The notes beneath the pieces are model-generated. The model did not search any database and was not told the origin of the DNA. It saw only the letters and a list, made by a program, of their open reading frames with translations. From positions 1 to 6,097 of the forward strand of contig JAJZQA010000164.1 of NCBI GenBank assembly GCA_021810985.1: a stretch of DNA of 6,097 nt, written 5' to 3'. The stretch's first letter is position 1. Each line of letters begins with the position of its first letter. Shown here piece by piece: positions 1 to 6,097 of this stretch. The position numbers and the translations under genes are program-made. The DNA comes from Deltaproteobacteria bacterium. Lineage in GTDB: Bacteria; Desulfobacterota; Desulfuromonadia; Geobacterales; Geobacteraceae.

Positions 1-1
1 G

Positions 2-1858
2 TTCGGCACCGGCGTGGTGAAAATTACCCCGGCGCACGACTTCAATGATTTCGAGGTTGGCAAGCGGCACAATCTTGACAGGATCAACGTCTTTGACGAG
101 TCCGGGATCATCAACGCCGCCGGGCACCAGTACGAAGGTCTTGACCGCTTTGCCGCACGGAAAAAAATTGTTGCGGAGTTGGAAGAGCAGGGCTTTCTGG
201 AAAAGATCGCCGACCATGCCCTTTCCGTGGGTGGCTGTTACCGCTGCAAGACAGTTGTCGAACCGTATATGTCACTGCAGTGGTATGTTCAGGTTGCGCC
301 TCTGGCGGAAAAAGCCCTTGCCGCAGTGCGGAACGGCACGACTCGCATCGTACCAACCCAATGGGAAAACACCTATTACGAATGGATGGAAAATATTCGG
401 GACTGGTGCATTTCCCGGCAAATCTGGTGGGGGCATCGCATCCCTGCCTGGTATTGTGACCACTGCAAGGAAATAACCGTTTCGAAATCTGACCCGACCT
501 GTTGTTTCCACTGCGGAAGCGATGAAATCCGCCAGGAAACCGATGTCCTCGATACCTGGTTTTCCTCGGCTCTCTGGCCGTTTTCCACCATGGGCTGGCC
601 CGAGCGGACCGAGGAGTTGGCGGCCTTCTATCCAACTTCGTGCCTGATAACCGGTTTCGATATTCTCTTTTTCTGGGTCGCCCGCATGATGATGATGGGC
701 ATTCACTTCATGGGCGAGGTGCCGTTCCGTGATGTGTATATTCATGCCTTGGTACGTGATGCCCAGGGTCAGAAAATGAGCAAATCACGCGGGAACGTCA
801 TTGATCCCCTGGTGATCATCGACGAGTATGGCGCCGATGCCTTCCGTTTCACCCTGGCCGCTTTTGCCGCTCAGGGACGGGATGTGAAGCTTGCGGAAGA
901 AAGAATTGCCGGTTATCGGAACTTTGCCAACAAGATCTGGAATGCGTCGCGGTTTGCCTTTATGAATCTGGAGGACTTCGACCCCGATGCGGTTGACTGG
1001 AAAGAACTTGAGCTTTCCAATGCCGACCGCTGGATTCTCTGCCGGCTGAACGATGCGGCACGCGAGGTGGATGAGGCTCTGACCGGCTATCGGTTTAACG
1101 AGGCGGCCTCCTCCCTCTATCGTTTCACCTGGAGCGAATTCTGTGACTGGTATATCGAGCTGATTAAGGATGACCTTTATAAAGGCGATGCCGCACGCAA
1201 GACCACGGCACGCTATGTCCTCTGGACGGTTCTGGAAAACCTGTTGCGCCTGCTTCACCCGTTCATGCCTTTTATCACCGAGGAGATCTGGCAAAGCCTT
1301 CCCGGAAAACGTCCGGTATCTTCGATCATGCAGGCTGACTACCCCCGTCCGCTCCCGGACTGGCAGTATACGGAAGGCGCACGGGAGATGGAACTGGTGA
1401 TGGATGTGATTCGCGGCATACGCAACATCAGGGGCGAGGTGGAGGTGCCGCCGAGCCGTGAGATTGCGGTCATTCTCGACTGCGGTTCCGAGGAGAGCCT
1501 GCACATTCTGAAGCGCAATGAGGGCTATGTCATGAGCCTCGCGCGTCTTTCCGACCTGGCCATGGGCCGGTCTCCCGAGCGACCGGCTGATGCGGCCGTT
1601 CAAGTGGCGGGTGACGTACAGATCGTCATCCCTCTGAAAGGACTGGTAAACGTCGAGGAAGAGGAAAAACGCCTGCTGAAGGAACTCGGCAAGGTGGAGA
1701 AGGACATCGACTTCCTTGGCAAGAAGCTGGAGAATCAGGAGTTTATCGGCCGCGCTCCGGCCGCGGTGGTGGCCAAAGAGCGGGAAAAACTGGATGATTT
1801 CTCCAATAAGAAGCAGGTCCTGCTGGAAAACCTGGAAAAAATTCGCCGATTGATCTGA
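2..1858 (+). CDS. valS: Valyl-tRNA synthetase, C-terminal two-thirds (5' truncated by window edge)
   Basis: Cytoplasmic class I aminoacyl-tRNA synthetase that charges tRNA-Val and hydrolyses mischarged Thr-tRNA. The reading frame is open from base 2 and gives 618 codons. Full ValRS is about 880 residues, so the N-terminal part, with the HIGH motif and most of the editing domain, lies to the left. Visible parts, numbered from the GTG codon at 14: the end of the CP1 editing domain (GTGVVKITPAHD, then NDFEVGKRH); the second half of the Rossmann catalytic domain with WENIR-type sequence (here WMENIRDWCISRQIWWGHR); a zinc-ribbon-like pair C148xxC151 and C164xxC167; DTWFSSALWPFSTMGWP; the KMSKS signature at residues 254-258 (bases 773-787), which binds ATP; an all-alpha anticodon-binding domain at about 335-490; and the C-terminal coiled-coil arm at about 545-614, rich in Glu and Lys. 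The GTG codons at 14 and 17 are internal, not a start. No frameshift is seen. The stop is followed by only 34 nt before pilD. Confidence 0.97.
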   Translation, partial: FGTGVVKITPAHDFNDFEVGKRHNLDRINVFDESGIINAAGHQYEGLDRFAARKKIVAELEEQGFLEKIADHALSVGGCYRCKTVVEPYMSLQWYVQVAPLAEKALAAVRNGTTRIVPTQWENTYYEWMENIRDWCISRQIWWGHRIPAWYCDHCKEITVSKSDPTCCFHCGSDEIRQETDVLDTWFSSALWPFSTMGWPERTEELAAFYPTSCLITGFDILFFWVARMMMMGIHFMGEVPFRDVYIHALVRDAQGQKMSKSRGNVIDPLVIIDEYGADAFRFTLAAFAAQGRDVKLAEERIAGYRNFANKIWNASRFAFMNLEDFDPDAVDWKELELSNADRWILCRLNDAAREVDEALTGYRFNEAASSLYRFTWSEFCDWYIELIKDDLYKGDAARKTTARYVLWTVLENLLRLLHPFMPFITEEIWQSLPGKRPVSSIMQADYPRPLPDWQYTEGAREMELVMDVIRGIRNIRGEVEVPPSREIAVILDCGSEESLHILKRNEGYVMSLARLSDLAMGRSPERPADAAVQVAGDVQIVIPLKGLVNVEEEEKRLLKELGKVEKDIDFLGKKLENQEFIGRAPAAVVAKEREKLDDFSNKKQVLLENLEKIRRLI

Positions 1859-1892
1859 GCTGTACCAGAATTTTACTTGTTACGGAGAGCCG

Positions 1893-2681
1893 ATGACCAA
1901 CATGACCCTTATGAGTGTATTTGTGTTTCTTTTCGGTGCGGTTGTCGGCTCCTTCCTGAATGTGTGCATCTACCGGATTCCCCGGGACGAGTCCATTGTG
2001 TTTCCCGCCTCCCATTGCCCCGAGTGCGGCACGAAAATCCGCGCCTTCGATAATATTCCCATTCTCAGCTATCTGCTGCTGCGTGGCAGCTGCCGTAGCT
2101 GCGGCACGCGTATTTCCTGGCAGTATCCGGCCGTGGAGATGCTGAGTGCTCTTCTCACTCTGTTTCTTTTTCTGAAATTTCATCTCTCTCCCACCTTCTT
2201 TATCCTCTATGTATTTTGCATGGCGCTGGTAGTCATCACTTTTATCGACCTGGAGCACCAGATTATCCCCGACAGTATCAGCTTGCCCGGGATAATTGTC
2301 GGGTTCGCCGCCTCCTTTTTTCTGCCCTGGCTTGGTTGGCTGAATTCGCTCATCGGCATCATAGCTGGTGGCGGCAGCCTGCTGCTCGTGGCCTATGGCT
2401 ACCAGTTGCTGACCAAGAAAGAAGGGATGGGCGGGGGGGATATCAAGCTACTTGCCATGATGGGTGCCTTTTTGGGCTGGAAATCCATCCCGTTTATCAT
2501 TTTTACCAGCTCGCTTTTCGGGTCGGTGGTTGGTTTGACCCTGATGGCCGTCCGGAAAAAAGACTCGCAATTGCCGATTCCCTTTGGGCCGTTCCTCGCA
2601 TTCGGCGCGATACTCTTTATTTTCTACGGCAGGCAACTGATTCAGTGGTATTTCTCTTTTGGAGGCGCCGCGGGGGGGTAG
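1893..2681 (+). CDS. pilD: Type IV prepilin peptidase / N-methyltransferase
   Basis: Inner-membrane aspartyl protease of the A24 family. It cleaves the short basic leader of type IV prepilins and pseudopilins after Gly and usually N-methylates the new N-terminal residue. At 262 residues it has normal family length. The N-terminal part has GSFLNVCIYRIPR at 19-31, then two CxxC pairs (C42/C45 and C67/C70), the zinc-binding cytoplasmic segment typical of bifunctional PilD/PulO enzymes. The two catalytic aspartates are visible: D119 in FIDLEHQIIPD and D183 in GMGGGDIKL, 64 residues apart as in characterised relatives. About eight hydrophobic segments fit the usual topology, and PIPFGPFLAFG at about 228-238 is the conserved C-terminal motif. 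The ATG at 1893 is preferred over ATGs at 1902 and 1911 because GGAGAG (1884-1889) lies at the right distance. The downstream neighbours are a two-component system and a prepilin-like gene, a likely substrate. Two G7 tracts lie in the gene, one within the GGGD codons and one just before the stop. Confidence 0.96.
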   Translation: MTNMTLMSVFVFLFGAVVGSFLNVCIYRIPRDESIVFPASHCPECGTKIRAFDNIPILSYLLLRGSCRSCGTRISWQYPAVEMLSALLTLFLFLKFHLSPTFFILYVFCMALVVITFIDLEHQIIPDSISLPGIIVGFAASFFLPWLGWLNSLIGIIAGGGSLLLVAYGYQLLTKKEGMGGGDIKLLAMMGAFLGWKSIPFIIFTSSLFGSVVGLTLMAVRKKDSQLPIPFGPFLAFGAILFIFYGRQLIQWYFSFGGAAGG

Positions 2682-2690
2682 GCACACATC

Positions 2691-4262
2691 ATGCGGAAAT
2701 TCAGGTTCAGCCTGACCTTTGCCATTCTGGCTTCCCTATCCTGTCTGTTGATTTTCACCTGGCTGCTGCTCAGTCTTATCTCGTTCAAGACCTCGGAAAA
2801 AGACCTCCTGGCGCAGAAAAATGAAGAGGGTCGACTGCTCCTTTCCGCTTTTCTTCACCTGCTGCCGGAAAATCTTTCTTCAGGCGTTGACCCTGCCGCG
2901 CACCGCTTTGCCACGCGCTTGGCAGCGGAAAGGTTTTTCCAGGGAATTCTTGTTCTGGACCGAAACGGCAAAGAACTCTACCGGGTTGCTGATTCGAGAA
3001 AAGCCGATGCCCGGCTCCGGCAGACTCTGGACACGGGAGCCGAAACCGCTTCGCTTTCGGAAACCGGTCGCCTGCTATCACGCTATGCTGCGATCCGCGG
3101 TGGAGATAAGGTGGTCGGCGCGGCACGTCTTACGCTGTCACTTGCTCCGGAATATGAACGTCTGAGCAGAACCCGCACCATTTTTCTGTCCTATTTTTTC
3201 CTGGATTTTCTCCTCCTTCTGGTATTCGGCTCGTATCTTCTGTCCCGCTGTATTGTTTTACCCATTCGGCAACTTCTGGCAGTTACCGGGAAAATAGCTG
3301 ACGGTGATTTGAGCAGTAAGGTTCCGGTTCCGGGGAATCAGGAAATTGCCGAACTGGCGGAGTCCTTTAACGGGATGCTTGTTGCCCTTCGCAAGAAGAA
3401 GGACGAGGTGGACGAACATATCCAGTCCCTGGAGAGAATTAATGACGAACTCCAGATTGCTCGACAGGAAACGATCCGCAGCGAAAAGATGGCTTCGGTC
3501 GGGCTGCTTGCCGCTGGTACGGCGCATGAAATTGGGACGCCTCTTGCCGCGATCATCGGCTATGCGGGGATTTTGCGCGATGAGGTGCGAGACGATCCGG
3601 AAAAATCCGATTATCTTACGAGGATTGAGGCAGAGGCTGGCCGTATCGACCGGATTATTCGCGGGTTGCTGGATTATGCCCGCCCGTCCCGCAGGGATTG
3701 GGAGGACGTGGATGTGCGAGAGGTGCTGCGGAGCACCATCGACATGCTTGAAAGTCACGGGGTTTTTAAAAACACGACGCTTTCTTTCTCGGCCGAGGAG
3801 CCTATTCCGCTCTTGAAAGCCGATCGCCAGGAATTGTCGCAAGTTTTTACGAATTTATTCATCAATGCCCGTGATGCCATGCCGGAGAGCGGGAATTTGG
3901 CTGTTCGTGTAACTGTTGATGGTGCAAACCACCCTGATGAAATTTCCCGGCAAGAAAAAATGGTGAGAGGGCGCCGGAGGGATGATTTCCGTGGAGCGTT
4001 TTTCTCCTCGCTGCACCCCCGGGACAATCAGCATTACCTGCGGGTTGACGTTTCTGATACGGGGATGGGGATTGAGCCGGAAAATCTTGAAAAAATCTTC
4101 GACCCGTTTTTTACCACGAAAGAACCGGGCCGGGGCACCGGCCTGGGGCTTGCCGTAACAGCGCGGATAGTTGATTCTTTAGGCGGGCGAATTACTGTTG
4201 AAAGCTCTCGGGAATCAGGTACAACCTTTACTGTGTGGTTGCCGGTCCCGGAAATCATCTGA
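2691..4262 (+). CDS. Membrane-bound sensor histidine kinase (HAMP-HisKA-HATPase_c, NtrB/PilS-like)
   Basis: Inner-membrane sensor kinase of 523 residues, the probable partner of the regulator encoded just downstream. Order of parts: TM1 at about 8-31; a periplasmic sensor region of about 130 residues (32-162) containing GILVLDRNGKELYR, which resembles a Cache/PAS-like strand pattern (inference); TM2 at about 163-187; HAMP at about 186-238; a charged helix at about 235-268; HisKA with H279 in AHEIGTPLAAI as phospho-acceptor; and HATPase_c with N box NLFINARDAM (N388, N392), G1 DTGMG (456-460), F box DPFFTTK (471-477) and G2 GRGTGLGL (480-487). All catalytic residues are present. HEIGTP in place of HEIxNP is a variant seen in NtrB-type kinases. 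The N box to G1 distance is 64 residues, about 30 more than usual, because of a charged segment at about 411-447. The gene starts 9 nt after the pilD stop behind a G-rich stretch (2673-2682), suggesting cotranscription. It might be called PilS by function, but the two-TM layout with a periplasmic domain differs from six-TM PilS of Pseudomonas, so no symbol is given. Confidence 0.93.
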   Translation: MRKFRFSLTFAILASLSCLLIFTWLLLSLISFKTSEKDLLAQKNEEGRLLLSAFLHLLPENLSSGVDPAAHRFATRLAAERFFQGILVLDRNGKELYRVADSRKADARLRQTLDTGAETASLSETGRLLSRYAAIRGGDKVVGAARLTLSLAPEYERLSRTRTIFLSYFFLDFLLLLVFGSYLLSRCIVLPIRQLLAVTGKIADGDLSSKVPVPGNQEIAELAESFNGMLVALRKKKDEVDEHIQSLERINDELQIARQETIRSEKMASVGLLAAGTAHEIGTPLAAIIGYAGILRDEVRDDPEKSDYLTRIEAEAGRIDRIIRGLLDYARPSRRDWEDVDVREVLRSTIDMLESHGVFKNTTLSFSAEEPIPLLKADRQELSQVFTNLFINARDAMPESGNLAVRVTVDGANHPDEISRQEKMVRGRRRDDFRGAFFSSLHPRDNQHYLRVDVSDTGMGIEPENLEKIFDPFFTTKEPGRGTGLGLAVTARIVDSLGGRITVESSRESGTTFTVWLPVPEII

Positions 4263-4298
4263 CCCGGATTCCTCGTACGAGATGCACGTCTTTGCATC

Positions 4299-4304
4299 GG
4301 GAGG
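4299..4304 (+). promoter_or_regulatory. Shine-Dalgarno site of the response regulator
   Basis: GGGAGG lies 13 nt before the ATG at 4318, somewhat long spacing but the only strong site in the 55-nt gap. It supports a start at 4318 rather than at the upstream in-frame ATG at 4282 or TTG at 4198, both of which lie before it. Confidence 0.6.
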
Positions 4305-4317
4305 CAACTCATCTACC

Positions 4318-5697
4318 ATGAAAAAACCGATGGAAAAAAAGAAGATACTAGTTGTCGATGACGAGGAAAATTTACGGCATATGCTGCAGGTCGTGCTCGG
4401 CAAGCAAGGCTATCTTGTCGATGGAGTTGCCAATGGTGAAGAGGCCTTGCGTTCCTCCCAGGCTTCAGCCTATGATTTCATCCTTTGTGATATCAGGATG
4501 CCGGTTGTCGACGGTCCGGAATTTCTGCGGCGAGCACTTGCCTCCGGAATACGCGGCACGATCGTGATGATGTCGGCCTACGGGACGGTGGATACGGCCA
4601 TCGAATGCATGAAACTGGGTGCCTACGATTATATTTCGAAGCCGTTCAAGAATGATGAGATCCTCCTGGTCCTGAAGAAGGCGGAAGAGCGTGAAAACTT
4701 GAAGGAAGAGAACCGGCGCCTGCGCGAGGACCTGGCGCGGGAATATTCTTTTTCCAGCATTGTCGGGAAAACCGAACGAATGCGGGAGATTTTCTCGTTG
4801 GTCAAGAAAGTCTGCGATTTTAAGACCACGGTGCTGATTCTCGGTGAGTCCGGAACCGGGAAAGAATTGATCGCACGGGCAATTCATTTCAACAGTAACC
4901 GGCAGAAAGCGCCATTTGTTGCCGTAAATTGCGGGGCGATCCCCGAAAATCTTCTGGAGAGCGAGCTCTTCGGTCACGTCAAGGGGGCCTTTACCGACGC
5001 CGTTTCCGATAAGGCCGGCCTCTTTGAGCAGGCTGATTCAGGAACCCTGCTCCTTGATGAGATCGGTGAGATGCCGCCATTTCTCCAGGTAAAGCTGCTG
5101 CGGGTGCTCCAGGAAGGGGAAATTCGCCCGGTGGGGGCGGCCGCGACGAAAAAAATCGATGTGCGGGTCGTTTCCGCTACTTCACGGGATTTGGTAGCTG
5201 ATGTTGCGTCGGGACGGTTTCGCGAAGATTTGTTTTACCGTCTCAACGTCTTTTCTATTTGCGTTCCACCGCTGCGGGAACGAGTGGAGGACATTCCGTT
5301 CCTGGTTCAGCACTTCCTGCGGAAATATTCCGCCCTGCTGGGCAAAAGCACTGTCCGTCTTTCCCCTGATTTTCTGGATCGCCTCATGGGCTACCCCTGG
5401 CCTGGCAATGTGCGGGAATTGGAAAACTGTGTCGAGCGGGCTCTTGTTTTGTGTGAAGGGGATTACCTCGAGGCCGAATGTCTGCCGGAAAATTTGCGTT
5501 TGGGAGAGAGTCTCCCCGCGATTTCACTGTTGCCAGCAGGTGAATTTTCACTTAAACGCGCAGGCGAAATGCTTGAAAGAGAGTATATCCGCAAGGCGCT
5601 TGTTAAAACCGGAGGGAACCGTACCCACGCGGCGAAGATTCTGGAGATAAGTCATCGCGCACTGCTGTACAAAATCAAGGAGTACGGGATGGATTAA
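4318..5697 (+). CDS. NtrC-family sigma-54-dependent response regulator (REC-AAA+-Fis HTH)
   Basis: Cytoplasmic transcription activator of 459 residues that, once phosphorylated, should remodel sigma-54 RNA polymerase with ATP. The receiver domain (about 9-120) has acidic pocket D14/D15, phospho-acceptor D58 (CDIRMP), switch S86 and K108 (SKPF). The AAA+ domain (about 146-375) has Walker A GESGTGKE (176-183), ESELFGH, GAFTDA (223-228) in place of the canonical GAFTGA sigma-54 contact loop, Walker B LLLDEIGE (244-251), FREDLFYRLN with arginine fingers R302/R308, and sensor II WPGNVREL (361-368). A Fis-type helix-turn-helix occupies about 416-457 (GGNRTHAAKILEISHRALLYKIKEYG). The frame is open further upstream to a TTG at 4198, inside the kinase gene. 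The ATG at 4318 is chosen because GGGAGG precedes it and the receiver fold begins at residue 9; the ATG at 4330 is a possible alternative. Position next to pilD, a kinase and a pilin-like gene suggests PilR-like control of pilus genes, which is inference. It could equally control unlinked promoters. Confidence 0.95.
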   Translation: MKKPMEKKKILVVDDEENLRHMLQVVLGKQGYLVDGVANGEEALRSSQASAYDFILCDIRMPVVDGPEFLRRALASGIRGTIVMMSAYGTVDTAIECMKLGAYDYISKPFKNDEILLVLKKAEERENLKEENRRLREDLAREYSFSSIVGKTERMREIFSLVKKVCDFKTTVLILGESGTGKELIARAIHFNSNRQKAPFVAVNCGAIPENLLESELFGHVKGAFTDAVSDKAGLFEQADSGTLLLDEIGEMPPFLQVKLLRVLQEGEIRPVGAAATKKIDVRVVSATSRDLVADVASGRFREDLFYRLNVFSICVPPLRERVEDIPFLVQHFLRKYSALLGKSTVRLSPDFLDRLMGYPWPGNVRELENCVERALVLCEGDYLEAECLPENLRLGESLPAISLLPAGEFSLKRAGEMLEREYIRKALVKTGGNRTHAAKILEISHRALLYKIKEYGMD

Positions 5698-5722
5698 AAA
5701 TAAACAAAAATTAATAAATATC

Positions 5723-5751
5723 TTGTAATAAAAAAAGAGCTATGCAATTAT
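5723..5751 (+). promoter_or_regulatory. Weak candidate sigma-70-type promoter for the pilin-like gene
   Basis: TTGTAA (5723-5728) and AATTAT (5746-5751) are separated by 17 nt, each matching four of six consensus positions. They are preceded by a very A/T-rich stretch (5695-5722) that could act as an UP element. A start near 5758 would leave out the left arm of the terminator and so escape it. In AT-rich DNA such matches arise easily by chance. No sigma-54 element with correct spacing was found here. Confidence 0.2.
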
Positions 5752-5767
5752 TGCGTGGCTCTTTTTT
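5731..5767 (+). terminator. Intrinsic terminator after the response regulator, probably bidirectional
   Basis: AAAAAAGAGC (5731-5740) is the exact reverse complement of GCTCTTTTTT (5758-5767). The stem continues inward through TATGCAA (5741-5747) and TTGCGTG (5751-5757), with two G-U pairs on the + transcript, to a TTA loop. This gives a 17-bp stem and a 3-nt loop. The U run ends transcription of the pilD-kinase-regulator unit, 33 nt after the stop codon. The A run on the left arm would give a U run on the opposite strand, so it could also act against transcription from the right. Confidence 0.88.
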
Positions 5768-5800
5768 GTTGCCACTGTTTTTGAGGATACTCACTTTGCC

Positions 5801-5808
5801 GGGAGGTG
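5801..5808 (+). promoter_or_regulatory. Strong Shine-Dalgarno site of the pilin-like gene
   Basis: GGGAGGTG directly precedes the ATG at 5811 (GGAGG ends 4 nt before it). It fixes the start of a gene whose hydrophobic pilin segment begins only at codon 24, so the long leader is probably real. Confidence 0.75.
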
Positions 5809-5810
5809 TT

Positions 5811-6097
5811 ATGGGTGCTCTTCCACGACAGGATGTTCGGTCTATCGAAACCCGGGGGGTTGCGAAATGCGGACGTGGCTTTACTCTTCTCGAGCTACTG
5901 ATAACACTGACTGTTCTGATGATCCTTGGTGCGATAGCAACACCGCTGTTTGCTTCGTTCTACGGTACCTGTTGCCTCAAGGCGGTGATGTGGGAGGTTG
6001 CCGGCATGGTCAGGGAGGCAAAGCAGTGCGCCCTTAGTGAAAAGTACTATGCCATAAGCTTTGATCCCGACTTGGGAAGCTTTTCTCTCCTGTCCGG
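5811..6097 (+). CDS. FimT/GspH-like type IV minor pilin or pseudopilin, N-terminal part (3' truncated by window edge)
   Basis: A frame open from ATG 5811 to the right edge (95 full codons) encodes a type IV prepilin N-terminus. Its class III signal is KCGRG^FTLLELLITLTVLMILGA, with predicted PilD cleavage after G23, Phe at mature +1 and the conserved Glu at +5 (E28). A hydrophobic helix of about 22 residues follows, ending in TPLF. The sequence VREAKQCALSEKYYAISFDPD after the helix resembles the FimT/GspH pattern, in which a helix leads into the first beta strands; this is why FimT-like is preferred over PilE, PilV or PilA. The leader of 23 residues is longer than the usual 6-10 for type IVa pilins and includes a Cys at -4. 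Adjacent cysteines C54/C55 follow the helix, and C73 is a further one. The gene has its own strong Shine-Dalgarno site and lies 43 nt after a terminator, so it probably starts a separate transcription unit of minor pilin genes continuing to the right. Its likely processing enzyme is the PilD encoded upstream. Confidence 0.88.
   Translation, partial: MGALPRQDVRSIETRGVAKCGRGFTLLELLITLTVLMILGAIATPLFASFYGTCCLKAVMWEVAGMVREAKQCALSEKYYAISFDPDLGSFSLLS

Noticed and set aside
685..697. ATG triplet repeat in valS coding for four Met.
   Set aside because: A run of Met in RMMMMG is part of a conserved ValRS segment, so it needs no other explanation.
785..1603. Long antisense open frame of 272 codons opposite valS.
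   Set aside because: It lies wholly within the well-supported valS coding region, shows no recognisable domain and is explained by the composition of the sense strand.
1743..2258. Antisense open frame of 171 codons spanning the valS-pilD junction.
   Set aside because: No recognisable domain and it lies opposite two clear genes.
2216..2824. Open frame of 202 codons on the + strand overlapping pilD and the kinase start.
   Set aside because: It is out of frame with two genes that have complete catalytic motifs; its translation has no recognisable family pattern.
4198..4317. Upstream extension of the response regulator to a TTG start at 4198, adding 40 residues and overlapping the kinase end by 65 nt.
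   Set aside because: The extra residues match no receiver-domain sequence, lie before the only good Shine-Dalgarno site (4299-4304), and would overlap a coding region whose C-terminus is typical of HATPase domains.
5756..5772. Possible sigma-54 promoter: TGGC at 5756-5759 and TTGC at 5769-5772.
   Set aside because: The GG to GC spacing is 12 nt rather than the strictly required 10, and the TGGC lies within the terminator stem.
5785..5799. Possible sigma-54 promoter: GG at 5785-5786 and GC at 5798-5799.
   Set aside because: Spacing is 11 rather than 10, and transcription would start at about the ATG, leaving the strong Shine-Dalgarno site out of the transcript.

Overview
The window carries the 3' two-thirds of a valyl-tRNA synthetase gene (valS), a complete type IV prepilin peptidase (pilD), a membrane histidine kinase, an NtrC-family sigma-54 activator/response regulator, a strong hairpin terminator, and the first 95 codons of a FimT/GspH-like pseudopilin cut off by the right edge. 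All genes lie on the + strand. The moderately GC-rich coding sequence, the type of ValRS and the order valS - prepilin peptidase - kinase - sigma-54 regulator - minor pilin all suggest a Desulfuromonadales/Geobacter-like (deltaproteobacterial) organism. This assignment is by recollection of family and gene order, not by database search.

Layout: 2-1858 valS (5' end outside the window); 34-nt gap; 1893-2681 pilD; 9-nt gap; 2691-4262 sensor kinase; 55-nt gap; 4318-5697 response regulator; a 113-nt AT-rich intergenic region (5698-5810) with a 17-bp-stem terminator and possibly a weak promoter; 5811 to the edge, a type IV pilin-like protein. The tight spacing suggests pilD, kinase and regulator are cotranscribed, perhaps by read-through from valS. 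The terminator separates them from the pilin genes.

Working model (inference): the kinase senses a signal through a periplasmic domain and phosphorylates the regulator. The regulator activates sigma-54 promoters, most plausibly those of pilus or pseudopilin genes, starting with the adjacent one. PilD removes the leader from these prepilins at the inner membrane. The individual families are well known, so I do not see an undescribed system. The points most worth a second look are the GAFTDA variant of the sigma-54 contact loop, a charged insertion in the kinase ATPase domain, two G7 tracts in pilD (one in the catalytic-motif codons), and the unusually long leader of the pilin-like protein.
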